A stretch of 64,000 bases of DNA from Halohasta litorea (GTDB taxonomy: Archaea > Halobacteriota > Halobacteria > Halobacteriales > Haloferacaceae). Shown here piece by piece: positions 50,612-60,248 of the stretch (its first letter is position 1; each line of letters opens with the position of its first letter). The position numbers and the translations under genes are program-made. The stretch lies in the NCBI RefSeq assembly GCF_024494645.1, contig NZ_JANHDJ010000004.1, forward strand, positions 248,001-312,000. The letters are read 5' to 3'. A model generated the notes under the pieces. That model saw only the letters and a list, made by a program, of their open reading frames with translations. It was not told the origin of the DNA and did no database searches.

Positions 50612-52432
50612 TCAGCCCGCCCATGTCGGGAGCTGCGTGAGATCGATGCCCCAAACCAGCGGGAGCCACGTCAACGCGAGTGCGATCACCAACACGATGC
50701 CGATGATGTTGAGCCCGAAGCCGGTTTTGGCCATCTGTGGCATCGTGATGTAGCCCGTCCCGAAGACGACGGCGTTCGGGGGCGTTGCGACGGGTAACAT
50801 AAAGGCGAACGACGCGGCGGTCGCCGCACCGATCATGATTCCGTACGGATGAACTGCCAGGCCGACCGCGAGGGAGGCCATGATCGGCATCAACATTGCG
50901 GTGGTCGCCGTGTTCGAGGTGACTTCGGTCATGAAGATCGTCAGCAGGACCACGACAGTCATGACGAGCACGATCGAGACACCCTGCAATCCGCCGAGTA
51001 GACCGCCGATCCACTCGGCGAGGCCGGTTTCCTCGAACCCGGCAGCGATAGAGAGCCCGCCACCGAAAAGCAAGATGATTCCCCAGGGAATGTTGACGGC
51101 GGTCTCCCAATCGAGCAGGAACGTAAAGGAGCCGTCTTCCTCGCGAGCAGGGATCAAAAACAGCGCCAGCGCCCCGGCAATCGCAATCACGCTGTCGGCG
51201 ATGCCTGGAATAATCGGCTGAAGAACGAACGATCGGGAGATCCACGCGATCGCAGTTGCGGTGAAGACGATGAGGACGAGCTTCTCCTCGCGGCTCATTG
51301 TTCCGAGCGCATCGATTTCCTCGTTGATAATCTCCATGCCGCCGGGCAGCGTGTCCATGTTCGGCGGGATGACGACTCTGGTGACGTACACCCAGATGAT
51401 GAGGACGCCGAGGGCGGCGATCGGCACGCCGTATAGCATCCACTGGGCGAAGGAGATCGTCTGGTCGAACGTCTCGTTGATCGCACCGACCAACACGAGG
51501 TTCGGTGGCGTCCCGATGATCGTGCCGACGCCGCCGACCGAGGCCGAATAGCCGATACAGAGCATCAACGCCGTCCCGAAATTGAACTGGCCCTGTTCGG
51601 TGGGGATGTCCGTGCCGGTGCGGTCGACGATGTCGCTCGTCTGGAGAATAACCGCGAGGCCGATCGGGGTCATCATCATCGCGGTCGCGGTGTTCGAGAC
51701 CCACATCGAGAGGAACGCCGTCGCGATCATGAAGCCGAGAATGATGCGTTTCGGTCCGGCACCCACCACGCGGATCGTCCGCAGGGCGATCCGTCGGTGG
51801 AGCTCCCACCGCTGCATTGCCATCGCAATAAAGAAGCCGCCCATAAAGAGGAAAATCAGGTCGTTGGCGTACGGCGCGGTCGTTGCATCCACATCGAGCG
51901 CCCCGGTAAGCGGAAAGAGGACGATCGGCAACAGCGACGTCGCCGGGATCGGTATCGCCTCGCCGATCCACCAGGCTGCCACCCAGGCCGTGGTCGCGCC
52001 GACGGCTTGCCCACCTGGGGACAACCCTTCAGGAGTGGGAATGAGCATGATCGCCGCGAACAGCACCGGTCCCAGTACGAGGCCGATCTTCTGCCGACGG
52101 CCGTACTGGCCGCCAACGTCGAACGCCGACCCGTCGTCGCCGTTGTCGCCGTTTCCATTGCCGCCGCTGGCGTCACCGCCACCGCTGCCATCTCCTCCTC
52201 CACCGCCGCTCCCGCCATCTCCCCCACCGCCGCTCCCGCCAGCACCGACTGGCTGCTCCCGTTCATTGCGGCCGCCATCGGTTGCCAGTCGCTCGGCCAG
52301 TTCCCGCTCCTCCGGCGTGAGTTTCGAATAGTCCAGGAGCGCCGTCGGTCGCATCCGGAGGGCGTTCCGAGTACGCCGGTCGAGTTCCCAACAGTACTCC
52401 CACACCTGGTGTCGACGCGAGCGGTTTCCCAT
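50612..52432 (-). CDS. SLC13/DASS-family divalent anion:sodium symporter
   Basis: A 606-residue symporter. After a 60-residue hydrophilic N-terminus (LTPEERELAERLATDGG) comes a Gly/Asp-rich low-complexity linker (about 63-101), then 11-12 membrane helices of the DASS family. Family motifs include SNTATAMMMTPIGLAVI and GYSASVGGVGTIIGTPPNLVLVG in the first half and TEVTSNTATTAMLMPIMASL in the second, the paired S-N-T sodium/substrate sites. Typical substrates are C4-dicarboxylates, citrate or sulfate. The UspA gene lies 118 bp upstream on the same strand. Confidence 0.93.
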   Translation of the reverse strand: MGNRSRRHQVWEYCWELDRRTRNALRMRPTALLDYSKLTPEERELAERLATDGGRNEREQPVGAGGSGGGGDGGSGGGGGDGSGGGDASGGNGNGDNGDDGSAFDVGGQYGRRQKIGLVLGPVLFAAIMLIPTPEGLSPGGQAVGATTAWVAAWWIGEAIPIPATSLLPIVLFPLTGALDVDATTAPYANDLIFLFMGGFFIAMAMQRWELHRRIALRTIRVVGAGPKRIILGFMIATAFLSMWVSNTATAMMMTPIGLAVILQTSDIVDRTGTDIPTEQGQFNFGTALMLCIGYSASVGGVGTIIGTPPNLVLVGAINETFDQTISFAQWMLYGVPIAALGVLIIWVYVTRVVIPPNMDTLPGGMEIINEEIDALGTMSREEKLVLIVFTATAIAWISRSFVLQPIIPGIADSVIAIAGALALFLIPAREEDGSFTFLLDWETAVNIPWGIILLFGGGLSIAAGFEETGLAEWIGGLLGGLQGVSIVLVMTVVVLLTIFMTEVTSNTATTAMLMPIMASLAVGLAVHPYGIMIGAATAASFAFMLPVATPPNAVVFGTGYITMPQMAKTGFGLNIIGIVLVIALALTWLPLVWGIDLTQLPTWAG

Positions 52433-52550
52433 AGCCTAGAGATCAAACTGCTGGCCCTAAGTACTATTTCAGTGTCAGTTATACATATATAGACGACAGA
52501 TACGTTTCGATACCGAGAAATTGGCCGCCTCCGAGTCGGCGCGACCCCAC

Positions 52551-53024
52551 CTACGACTCCGCGGTGGGCGCTGGCACGACCGTCACCGGTCGATCACTAT
52601 CGAGGATCACTGCTTGGGCGACGCTGCCGAACAGCACCTTGCCGACCGGCGACCGGCCGGTGACCCCGAGGACGATCGTGTCGCTGTCCTGTTCGGCGGC
52701 GAAATCGAGGATTTCCACCGCTGGCTCGCCACCCCGCTCGTGAACAGTGAACGTGTGGCCGCTTGCCTCCAGGAGATCGACGGCGGTTGCGACCGACGTG
52801 GGAAGTCGATCACTGCTGCGAACCGTCTCTGCCATCGCCTCGTCGAAGCGCTCGGCGAACCCCTCACCGGCGGCCCACTGGGGGTCGGTCGTCGAGTCGC
52901 CCTCGTGGACATGGAGGACATCGACCGCGAGGTCGCCCGTGGCGAGAGGGGGCTCCAGGACGGCCTCGACCTGCGCTCGCGCTCGTGAGTCGTGTGTGTC
53001 GATCGGCAGGAGAACGCGGTACAT
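52551..53024 (-). CDS. Universal stress protein family (UspA)
   Basis: A 157-residue UspA protein with ATP-binding type motif GVTGRSPVGKVLFGSVAQ and the final strand RPVTVVPAP. The start at ATG 53024 opens on the strand YRVLLPIDTHD. It is upstream of the DASS symporter gene on the same strand (118-bp gap); such UspA-transporter pairs are common in haloarchaea and the protein may tune the transporter. It is about 20 residues longer than the UspA at 12582. Confidence 0.9.
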   Translation of the reverse strand: MYRVLLPIDTHDSRARAQVEAVLEPPLATGDLAVDVLHVHEGDSTTDPQWAAGEGFAERFDEAMAETVRSSDRLPTSVATAVDLLEASGHTFTVHERGGEPAVEILDFAAEQDSDTIVLGVTGRSPVGKVLFGSVAQAVILDSDRPVTVVPAPTAES

Positions 53025-53267
53025 AACGGAACTAGTCGGCCGCAAGCAGTAAAGCTATTCACCGGCCACTTTTGGGACAGGTCGCCTGCTCGGCTTACTG
53101 TCCGGGCTCAAATCCCTTTTAAGTCCGCTGTCGGGGCAGTTCGCTCCAGAATACAGTTAGATCATCGTAGCGACTCGCCGACCAGTTCCTCACGAATCAG
53201 ACACATAAGTATTCAAAGATATCCATCAACAAGAAGGCTTATTCGAGGCTGAGTTAGACGAAGCCGT

Positions 53268-54137
53268 ATGGTTGCAATCGCGGTACCGGAGGTCGACTAC
53301 ACCCAGTACTCGAACCGCCAACTGGTGGCGGTGCCGCTGGCGTTGCTGGCGGTGGCGCTGCTGGTGATCGTCGGCTGGTACGTGGTGACGGGTGCCCCGG
53401 CGAATCTGGGCCTGGAGTTTACGGGTGGTACTGAGCTGCGAATCGATGTCGACGGCGAGAACCCTCGCCAGCAGATCGACGAAGCCTTCAGCGTCGCCCC
53501 GGAGTCGGTCCAGGAGGTCGACGTTGACGGCTCGTTCGTCGTGACGTTCCAGGAGGGCGCACTCGGCTCCTCACAGATCGAGGAGGAGGCAAATGCGGCG
53601 GGGTTCGATGTGCTGACTGTCGACTCGGTCGACGGGAGCTTCGGCCCTGAACAGGGCCAGCTCGCCCTCGGCGGCGTCGTCGCGGCGTTCGCCGGGATGA
53701 GCGTTCTTATCTTCGTGATCTTCCGGTCGTTCGTGCCGTCGATCGCGATCGTCATCTCGGCATTCTCGGACGTGATGATCCCGCTGGCGATGATGAACCT
53801 CTTCGGGATCGATCTCACACTCGGGACGGTGGCGGCACTGCTGATGCTGATTGGTTACAGTGTCGACTCCGATATCCTGTTGAACAACAGCGTCCTCCGT
53901 CAGTCGGGTGATTTCTACGAGTCGACGCGGCGGGCGATGCGGACCGGTGTGACGATGACGATCACCTCGATCGCCGCGATGGCAGTGATGACGATCCTGG
54001 CGTCGCTGTTCGGCATCCAGATCATGCAAGCGATCGGCTTCATTCTCGTGGTCGGCCTGCTGGCCGACCTGATGAACACCTATCTGGTGAACGTGAGTCT
54101 GCTTCGCTGGTACGTCTACGAGGGGGTCAAACGATGA
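53268..54137 (+). CDS. secF: Protein-export membrane protein SecF
   Basis: A 289-residue subunit of the SecDF accessory complex that helps Sec translocation. After TM1 the D-family signature appears as NLGLEFTGGTELRI. Five more helices fill the C-terminal half, including SIAIVISAFSDVMIPLAMMNLFGIDLTLGTVAALLMLIGYSVDSDILLNN-type sequence in shortened form (GYSVDSDIL). It precedes secD and their frames overlap by four bases (ATGA at 54134), the archaeal order secF-secD. Confidence 0.96.
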   Translation: MVAIAVPEVDYTQYSNRQLVAVPLALLAVALLVIVGWYVVTGAPANLGLEFTGGTELRIDVDGENPRQQIDEAFSVAPESVQEVDVDGSFVVTFQEGALGSSQIEEEANAAGFDVLTVDSVDGSFGPEQGQLALGGVVAAFAGMSVLIFVIFRSFVPSIAIVISAFSDVMIPLAMMNLFGIDLTLGTVAALLMLIGYSVDSDILLNNSVLRQSGDFYESTRRAMRTGVTMTITSIAAMAVMTILASLFGIQIMQAIGFILVVGLLADLMNTYLVNVSLLRWYVYEGVKR

Positions 54138-55693
54138 TCGGCTGGCTCAAATCCAACTGGCGGGTCGCGCTGCTGGCGGTCTTCATCCTGCTGGCTGGCC
54201 TCGCGCTGTTTTCGCCAGCGCTCGACTCCGGCGAGGAAACTCTCGGCAACGAGTCCGAAGAGGCCTCGACGCTCACCAATCTCCGGTTCGGCCTCGATCT
54301 GGCCGGTGGGACCCGAATTCGGGCACCGCTCATCGGACTGACCGCCGACAACGTCGAGTTCGCCGGTGGGACCCCCCAAGAGGTCGAAACCGATGTAGCG
54401 GGCCAACTCCCGAACACCGATACAACCGATGTCATCGCCCGACAGGCAACCGAGCAGGGCGAGGCCAACACCGTCGAGGTCGTCAATCCGAACGTCACCG
54501 AAACCGAGTTCGCGACCGCGATGGACGATGCTGGCTACGAGTACGACGAGATCTCCTCGGGCGTCACGGACGCAACGCGACAGGAAGCGATCAACGTCCT
54601 CGAAGGGAAGATCAATCAGGCCGGACTCTCGGGTGGGACCGTCCAGGAGTTCCAAAGCAGCGGTGACATTCTCATCGAGGTGCCCGGACAGGACCGCCAA
54701 GACGTCATCGAGCTGATCGAGGACCGCGGGAACGTCCGGGTCGACATCTACTACCAGAACGACAGCGGCGAGTACACGACCGAACGGGCCGTACTCACTC
54801 AGGATGACTTCCAGAGTATCAGTACGGCCAGCCAGGGCGAAAACGGGCCGGGACCGAACGTTCCCGTGACGATCCGTCCGGACTCCGCCGAGGAGTTCCG
54901 TGAGGTCGCCGTCGAGACCGGCCTCGCGCCGGGCGGCTCGACGTGTACCTACGATCAGGACCGCGAGAACACCCAGCCGTGTTTGCTCTTGGTCGTCGAT
55001 GGCGAGGTCGTCAACGCCTTCGGGATGAACCCCGATCTCGGTGAAAGCATCGAGAGCGGCGACTGGGTGCGGGATTCGAGCTTCATCCTGACGACGACCG
55101 ACTTCGAGGAGGCCCAGCGCGTGGCGATCAACCTGCGCGCCGGTGCGCTCCCAGCCCAACTCGACGTACTGGGCGGGACGACCTCCTACATCTCGCCGAC
55201 ACAGGGTGACAACTTCAGAACCTACTCGCTGATCATCGGGGTCCTTTCGGTGCTGTCGGTCGCTGGCGTCGTCTTCGCCCGCTACCGCGAGCCGAAGGTC
55301 GCCCTGCCGATGATCCTCACCGCCTTCTCCGAGGTGGTAATCTTGCTCGGGTTCGCGGCCTATCTCGGCTATCCGCTGGATCTGGCTGTGATCGCTGGCT
55401 TCATCGCGGTGATCGGAACCGGCGTCGACGACCTGATCATCATCGCCGACGAGGTGATGTCCGAGGGCGAGGTCAACAGCCAACGCGTCTTCGACTCGCG
55501 GTTCAGACGTGCCTTCTGGGTGATCGGGGTCGCCGCCGCGACGACGATCCTCGCCATGTCACCGCTGGCGGCGCTGCCGCTGGGCAACCTCCGTGGGTTC
55601 GCTATCTTCACCATCCTCGGCGTGCTCGTCGGGGTGTTGATCACCCGTCCGGCCTACGGTGACATCCTGCGGTACCTGATGACCGACCGGTAA
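54134..55693 (+). CDS. secD: Protein-export membrane protein SecD
   Basis: A 519-residue SecD. LRFGLDLAGGTRI (the SecD motif), a large extracytoplasmic domain (about 50-350, with the P1-type repeats) and six-helix C-terminal region containing AVIAGFIAVIGTGVDDLIIIADEV are visible. Its ATG overlaps the secF stop. A T-run follows at 55709-55716. SecDF uses ion gradients or cycling of the periplasmic-type domain to pull proteins through SecYEG; in haloarchaea sodium may be used. Confidence 0.96.
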   Translation: MIGWLKSNWRVALLAVFILLAGLALFSPALDSGEETLGNESEEASTLTNLRFGLDLAGGTRIRAPLIGLTADNVEFAGGTPQEVETDVAGQLPNTDTTDVIARQATEQGEANTVEVVNPNVTETEFATAMDDAGYEYDEISSGVTDATRQEAINVLEGKINQAGLSGGTVQEFQSSGDILIEVPGQDRQDVIELIEDRGNVRVDIYYQNDSGEYTTERAVLTQDDFQSISTASQGENGPGPNVPVTIRPDSAEEFREVAVETGLAPGGSTCTYDQDRENTQPCLLLVVDGEVVNAFGMNPDLGESIESGDWVRDSSFILTTTDFEEAQRVAINLRAGALPAQLDVLGGTTSYISPTQGDNFRTYSLIIGVLSVLSVAGVVFARYREPKVALPMILTAFSEVVILLGFAAYLGYPLDLAVIAGFIAVIGTGVDDLIIIADEVMSEGEVNSQRVFDSRFRRAFWVIGVAAATTILAMSPLAALPLGNLRGFAIFTILGVLVGVLITRPAYGDILRYLMTDR

Positions 55694-55708
55694 GCGGGCT
55701 ACAGGCTG

Positions 55709-55716
55709 TTTTTTTT
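55709..55716 (+). terminator. T-run terminator after secFD
   Basis: Eight T residues preceded by CAGGCTG, 16 bases after the secD stop codon; it resembles the T-run after the UspA gene at 13008. Confidence 0.65.
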
Positions 55717-55790
55717 AGTGGACTACAACTGTCAGACGGTCGTCTGACCGATCCGATAGGTTTTGTATCTGGTAAGCAAACGAAGGACAG

Positions 55791-56117
55791 ATGGCATCCG
55801 ACTCACGAACGGACGACGCTGCCACGCGCGGCGTTCGGCGGGCGGTCGGACAGCTACTGTCAGCCCTCTCGCGGGCCGTCTTCGGGGTCTGTGCCGTCGC
55901 TGTCGGCGCACTAACGCTGCTGTTGGCGGCCGGAACCAATACGGGTGAGTCAGCCTCCCTGTTTGCGATTCTGGGGATCGCGGCCATGCTCGTCGGCTTC
56001 GCCACGATCAGCCGACTCCCGAAACCAACCGAAAAACCAACCGACACCGACCACTCGGTCGAGACGGATCGATCGACTGGGCCGGAGCAGCCAACCGAAA
56101 CTGACGAGCCACGGTAG
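55791..56117 (+). CDS. Small membrane protein with acidic Thr/Pro-rich tail
   Basis: A 108-residue protein with two hydrophobic helices (VFGVCAVAVGALTLLLAAG and LFAILGIAAMLVGFATI). It ends in a disordered tail (about 75-108) rich in Thr, Pro, Glu and Asp. No recognised family. It lies between secD and the converging rnhB gene; the latter ends 6 bp after its stop. Confidence 0.62.
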   Translation: MASDSRTDDAATRGVRRAVGQLLSALSRAVFGVCAVAVGALTLLLAAGTNTGESASLFAILGIAAMLVGFATISRLPKPTEKPTDTDHSVETDRSTGPEQPTETDEPR

Positions 56118-56123
56118 GACTGC

Positions 56124-56789
56124 TTAAAAGTCGCCGAGAGCGGCCTGCTCAGCCGCCGCCAACACGTCCTCACAGGTCGACCACGACTGGCGAGCACACG
56201 CCGGGAGTTCGCCGTGTCGGTCGACGTAGCTCGCCAGGAACTCGCGGGTGGTCGGATCGCTGGGGTAGCCGCTGCCGACTGGGCCGCAGTCGTCGTAGTC
56301 GGCTCCGACTGCGTCCATTCGACTGTCTCGTTCGACTTTTGCGACGATGCTGGCAGCCGCCGCCAGTGTGTGCTTCTCGTCGGCTCCGTGTTCAGCCGTC
56401 ACCGCGATGTCGATACCCTCGCTAGCAACGCCGTCGGTGACCCGCCGACCGAACCGCGATTCGGAGACGTCGCCCGCGTCGACGATGGCCTCCTCGCTCC
56501 CTTCGGCGACCGCCGCGATCGCCCGGACCTGTGCGGCGACCGTCAGCCCGTTCATATCGGTCTCGGGATCGTCGATCTCCTGGACCGAGACGATGCCGAC
56601 ACCGATGTCGACCCCGTCCATCGATTGCAGCCTGTCGGCCAGCGACTCCCGTTTGGCCGGGGTGAGCCGTTTCGAGTCGGCGATCCCCTCCGGCAGATCG
56701 GCCGGATCGGCGCGGACCGCCGCCGCAATCATCGGCCCCAAGACGGGGCCCTTGCCCGCCTCGTCGACGCCGATCTGGAACCCGGACAT
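56124..56789 (-). CDS. rnhB: Ribonuclease HII
   Basis: A 221-residue RNase HII that cuts RNA in RNA-DNA hybrids. Catalytic Asp9-Glu10 are in GVDEAGKGPVLGPM, and ADSKRLTPAKRESLA, TVAAQVRAIAAV, VDAGDVSE and KVERDSRMDAV complete the set. The start codon directly follows the stop of the Pus10 gene (56790), so the two are almost certainly one transcript. Confidence 0.96.
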   Translation of the reverse strand: MSGFQIGVDEAGKGPVLGPMIAAAVRADPADLPEGIADSKRLTPAKRESLADRLQSMDGVDIGVGIVSVQEIDDPETDMNGLTVAAQVRAIAAVAEGSEEAIVDAGDVSESRFGRRVTDGVASEGIDIAVTAEHGADEKHTLAAAASIVAKVERDSRMDAVGADYDDCGPVGSGYPSDPTTREFLASYVDRHGELPACARQSWSTCEDVLAAAEQAALGDF

Positions 56790-58073
56790 TCAGTCCAGGA
56801 AGTACTCCTCGCGCTCGAAGGGCTCGTCGACGCCCTCGACGGCGGTCACGTCGAGATCGGTGACGACCGCCTCGGTCTCCAGGAGTCCGGCAAGACTCGG
56901 CTCGGTGCGATCGTTGTCGCCCGAAACGAGTTCCTTGATGTAGAGCCCGCCCTCACCGTGGATTTCGACGGTGGCGTGGCGCGGATCGTCGAGTTCGGCG
57001 CTGGCTCCGAGGACGTCCCGGACGCGGGTGAGTCCGGCCCGGCGGTGGTCGACCCGCTCGGGCGTGTACTGCTCGATAGTCGCCCCGTCGAGCTCTTCGA
57101 CCGCCGCCTGCAGCTCCTCGTCCGTTACGTCGGCGTCGAACTTGACGGCCGCACGGTAGGTTTTCGAGGCGTCGAGTCCCTTCACGCGCTCGACCATCTC
57201 GTAGTCGGCCAGCCGGAGCCCCTCGACCTCGACCTTGCCCTCGGCGAAGGCGTTGATGTCGCCCTCCAGGCGCTCGGTGTCGATCGTCCGACGGTGGGGC
57301 TCCTCGACTTCGATCACGAAGGGGCGACCCGTCCCCAGCATGAGCGCGTCGACGTCCTCCCGGCCCGCACCGTGGAAGGTGGCCTCGGTACCGTCCATCA
57401 CGTCCATGACGACCGGCGCAGTCAGCTGTTCGACGCTCTCGGGGTAGAGATACCCCTCGCCGTCGCAGTGGTCGCAGGGGCGTTTGCCCTTGCGGCCGCT
57501 GCCGTGGCATTCCCGGCAGGGCCACTCGGTCTGTGGAATATCTCGCTCCAGTTTGCGGTAGCGTCCGTATATAAAGGCCGAGTTGATCTTGGTATCGACG
57601 CGGTCGTTTTCGATATCGAGGGTGATCTGCACGTCCGGTCGACCGAAGTCGACGTCGGTCCCTGTCCGTTGGCCGATACGTTTGCCGACCTCGCGGTTGA
57701 AGTTCGATTTAAAAAGCTCGCCGCGATCGACATCGAGCCCGGCGTCCATCCGGAGGAGTTCGTCGTTCTCCTCGATCAGCGGCGGGGTTTTGGTGCCGAC
57801 CTGGTAGGTCGAAAACTCGGGGTCTCCGATGGCCTCGACCGCGCGGTCGGCCCACTCGGAGAACCGGCCGCACTCGCCCTCACAGACCCAACACTCCTCG
57901 GGGTCGACCGACTCGTAGGGCTCGTCGTCGTCGAGGGCAATGGCGGTCCGAAGGCTGCGGCCCCGCTCGTCGTTCGAGAGGCCGAAACTCCGGTCGGCGA
58001 AGACGCGGCCGACACAGCTGTCACAGACCGGGCCAGCCGCAATGACTGCCCGCGCCTCGGCAAGGATACTCAT
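56790..58073 (-). CDS. pus10: tRNA pseudouridine synthase Pus10
   Basis: A 427-residue archaeal Pus10, which makes pseudouridine at positions 54 and 55 of tRNA. The N-terminal zinc element has Cys17-x2-Cys20 (GPVCDSCVGRVF) and a further CWVCEG pair. A THUMP-like region follows, then Cys-rich CHGSGRKGKRPCDHCDG, a DnaJ-type double knuckle. The catalytic region GREDVDALMLGTGRPFVIEVEEP includes the nucleophilic Asp. The ATG at 58073 begins the family N-terminus; upstream sequence is open but Arg-rich. Confidence 0.94.
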   Translation of the reverse strand: MSILAEARAVIAAGPVCDSCVGRVFADRSFGLSNDERGRSLRTAIALDDDEPYESVDPEECWVCEGECGRFSEWADRAVEAIGDPEFSTYQVGTKTPPLIEENDELLRMDAGLDVDRGELFKSNFNREVGKRIGQRTGTDVDFGRPDVQITLDIENDRVDTKINSAFIYGRYRKLERDIPQTEWPCRECHGSGRKGKRPCDHCDGEGYLYPESVEQLTAPVVMDVMDGTEATFHGAGREDVDALMLGTGRPFVIEVEEPHRRTIDTERLEGDINAFAEGKVEVEGLRLADYEMVERVKGLDASKTYRAAVKFDADVTDEELQAAVEELDGATIEQYTPERVDHRRAGLTRVRDVLGASAELDDPRHATVEIHGEGGLYIKELVSGDNDRTEPSLAGLLETEAVVTDLDVTAVEGVDEPFEREEYFLD

Positions 58074-58263
58074 TACCCCATCAATCCACGGCGGCGATAA
58101 CTGTCTTGCCCTTCGGCGTTTCTCCGTGCCCGGTCGACACACGAATTGCACTTCTCAGGATGCCTGCTACGTAGTTAGTTGTCGACTACTCCCCCGGCGC
58201 GAAGCCTTCAAGCGGTGCTCGCCGTTATATACAATCGAGACGGTCCGACGTTTCAACCCTCCA

Positions 58264-60150
58264 ATGAGCCAGTATACTACCGGTTCGATCTACAGCGACG
58301 CATCGGCTTCCGACCCCGGCGAGTCGACCACGACAGATATCGACTACGAGGAGATCCACGTTCCAGTCCTCGTTATCGGAGCTGGGGCCGCGGGTGCCCG
58401 TGTTGCGATCGAACTCAAACAACAGGGTGTCGAACCACTCGTGATCGGCAAGCGTGACTACGGCGATGCGCATACGACGTGGGCTGCGGGCGGAATCAAC
58501 GCCGCGCTTGGCAGCCGCGACCCCGGAGATCGGTGGGAGATCCACGCCGCCGACACGCTCCGCGAGGGGCACTTTTTAAATGATCCCGCGGCGGTCGCAC
58601 TCGTCGCCCGCGAGATGCCCGACCGCATCCGCGAACTCGACGCGTGGGGCATGGAGTTCGCCAGAACCGACGAGGGGGCGATCCAGCAGCGGTACTTCGG
58701 AGCCCAGTCCTTCCGGCGAACGTGTTTCGTGGGCGATCGGACCGGTGAGGCGATGCTTGAAACACTGGTCGACCGGGCCCAGTCGCTCGGCGTGCCCTAC
58801 CGCGACAACGTGATGATCACCCGCCTGCTGTCGGACGGCGATCGCATGGAGGGCGCGGTCGGTTTCGACATGGAGACCGGCGATTTCCTCGTCTTCGTCT
58901 CCGATCATGTCGTCCTTGCGGCGGGCGGCTCCAGCGCGATGTACAACCGCCACTCATCCCGCGAGGAGGAAAACAACGGCGACGGCCCGGCGCTCGCACT
59001 CGATGCAGGCGCAGAACTCCTGGATATGGAGTTCGTCCAGTTCCACCCGACCGGCATGGTCGGCGATCGCTATGGCGACGACTGGGACGGTCGGCTCGTC
59101 ACCGAGGCCGTCCGGGGCGAGGGCGGGCGGCTCTACAACAGTGAGGACGAACGGTTCATGGAGCGCTACTCGCCGGATCAGATGGAACTCGACGCCCGCG
59201 ACGTGGTCGCCCGCGCGATCACCCAGGAGATCCGCGAGGGCAGAGGCACCGCCAACGGCGGCGTCTACCTCGATATCTCCCACCGCGAGGACGACTACAT
59301 CCGTGAACGGTTGCCGAGTATGGTCGAGCGATTCGCTTCCCTCGGAGTGGACATCACCAGCGAGCCGATGGAGGTCGCCCCCACTGCCCACTACACGATG
59401 GGCGGGGTCGACATCGACCCACAGACGGGCGAAACCGGCGTTGAGGGGCTGTACGCTGTCGGTGAGACGACCGCAGGCGTCCACGGCGCAAACCGACTCG
59501 GCGGGAACTCGCTGGCCGAAACCGTGGCGGTCGCCAAACCGGTCGGCCAACACATCGCCGAGACGGTCCAGGAGCACGGGATCACGACTGACGGCGGCGA
59601 GGACCACCAACACGATGGTGGCGTCGACGCCGTCACGACCACTGAGGCGGACCTCTCGCTGCGGATGCGCGCCCGTGCCGAGCGGGAGTTCGCCGCGCTC
59701 GCCCGGCTCGAAGCCGCCGATGGCGGATCGACTCCCGCGGAGCTACTCGACGAACTTGGCGAGATCCTCTGGCAGGACGCGGGGATCATCCGGGACGACG
59801 AGGGGCTCCGGCAGGCGCTTTCGGAACTGCAGGCGCTCCGGAATCGGATTCGCGATCTCCGGATCGAGGGCGACCGGACGAGCCGCGCCTTCGAGTTGGC
59901 CGTCGATCTCGGCTTCTCGCTTGCGGTCGCCGAATCGACGGTTCGGACCGCTCTCGAACGCACCGAATCCCGCGGGGCTCACTACCGGGCCGACTACCCA
60001 GCGCCCGACGAACAGTTCCGGGAGAACCTCGTCGTCTCCGATGGCCCCCAGGGACCGGCGATCCGTCGACGGTCGGTCGGCACGCCCAGCGCGCCGGTCC
60101 AGGAGGCCCTCGACGAACGGCACGAACTCGACTACCATCACCTAGAGTAG
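58264..60150 (+). CDS. SdhA/FrdA-type FAD-binding protein (fumarate reductase/succinate dehydrogenase flavoprotein-like)
   Basis: A 628-residue flavoprotein. Dinucleotide motif VIGAGAAGARVAIEL begins near residue 37. His70 in DAHTTWAAGGINAALG is at the place where SdhA/FrdA bind FAD covalently. The active-site segments FVQFHPTGM, LVTEAVRGEGG, MEVAPTAHYTMGGVDID and HGANRLGGNSLAE are all present. A C-terminal helical domain carries the usual Arg-rich region. No iron-sulfur or membrane subunit gene is adjacent, so it is not part of a normal sdh operon. L-aspartate oxidase is a relative, but the H-T motif favours the SdhA/FrdA side. Electron partner unknown. Confidence 0.88.
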   Translation: MSQYTTGSIYSDASASDPGESTTTDIDYEEIHVPVLVIGAGAAGARVAIELKQQGVEPLVIGKRDYGDAHTTWAAGGINAALGSRDPGDRWEIHAADTLREGHFLNDPAAVALVAREMPDRIRELDAWGMEFARTDEGAIQQRYFGAQSFRRTCFVGDRTGEAMLETLVDRAQSLGVPYRDNVMITRLLSDGDRMEGAVGFDMETGDFLVFVSDHVVLAAGGSSAMYNRHSSREEENNGDGPALALDAGAELLDMEFVQFHPTGMVGDRYGDDWDGRLVTEAVRGEGGRLYNSEDERFMERYSPDQMELDARDVVARAITQEIREGRGTANGGVYLDISHREDDYIRERLPSMVERFASLGVDITSEPMEVAPTAHYTMGGVDIDPQTGETGVEGLYAVGETTAGVHGANRLGGNSLAETVAVAKPVGQHIAETVQEHGITTDGGEDHQHDGGVDAVTTTEADLSLRMRARAEREFAALARLEAADGGSTPAELLDELGEILWQDAGIIRDDEGLRQALSELQALRNRIRDLRIEGDRTSRAFELAVDLGFSLAVAESTVRTALERTESRGAHYRADYPAPDEQFRENLVVSDGPQGPAIRRRSVGTPSAPVQEALDERHELDYHHLE

Positions 60151-60248
60151 CGGGGTGCCCTGACAGGCCATGGCTGTGGTACACACAGCCACTAAAGGGG
60201 CTAACCACGCAGTATTTAGGTGTCTGATTCATATCGATAGAGTACGAT

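Noticed and set aside
52136-52250. Simple repeats of CCGCC/CACC type inside the DASS gene
   Set aside because: They encode the Gly-rich linker of the symporter and keep frame; no sign of a separate repeat element.
56214-58100. 628-codon open frame on the plus strand over rnhB and pus10
   Set aside because: Antisense to two clear enzymes; composition is a mirror of their codon bias.
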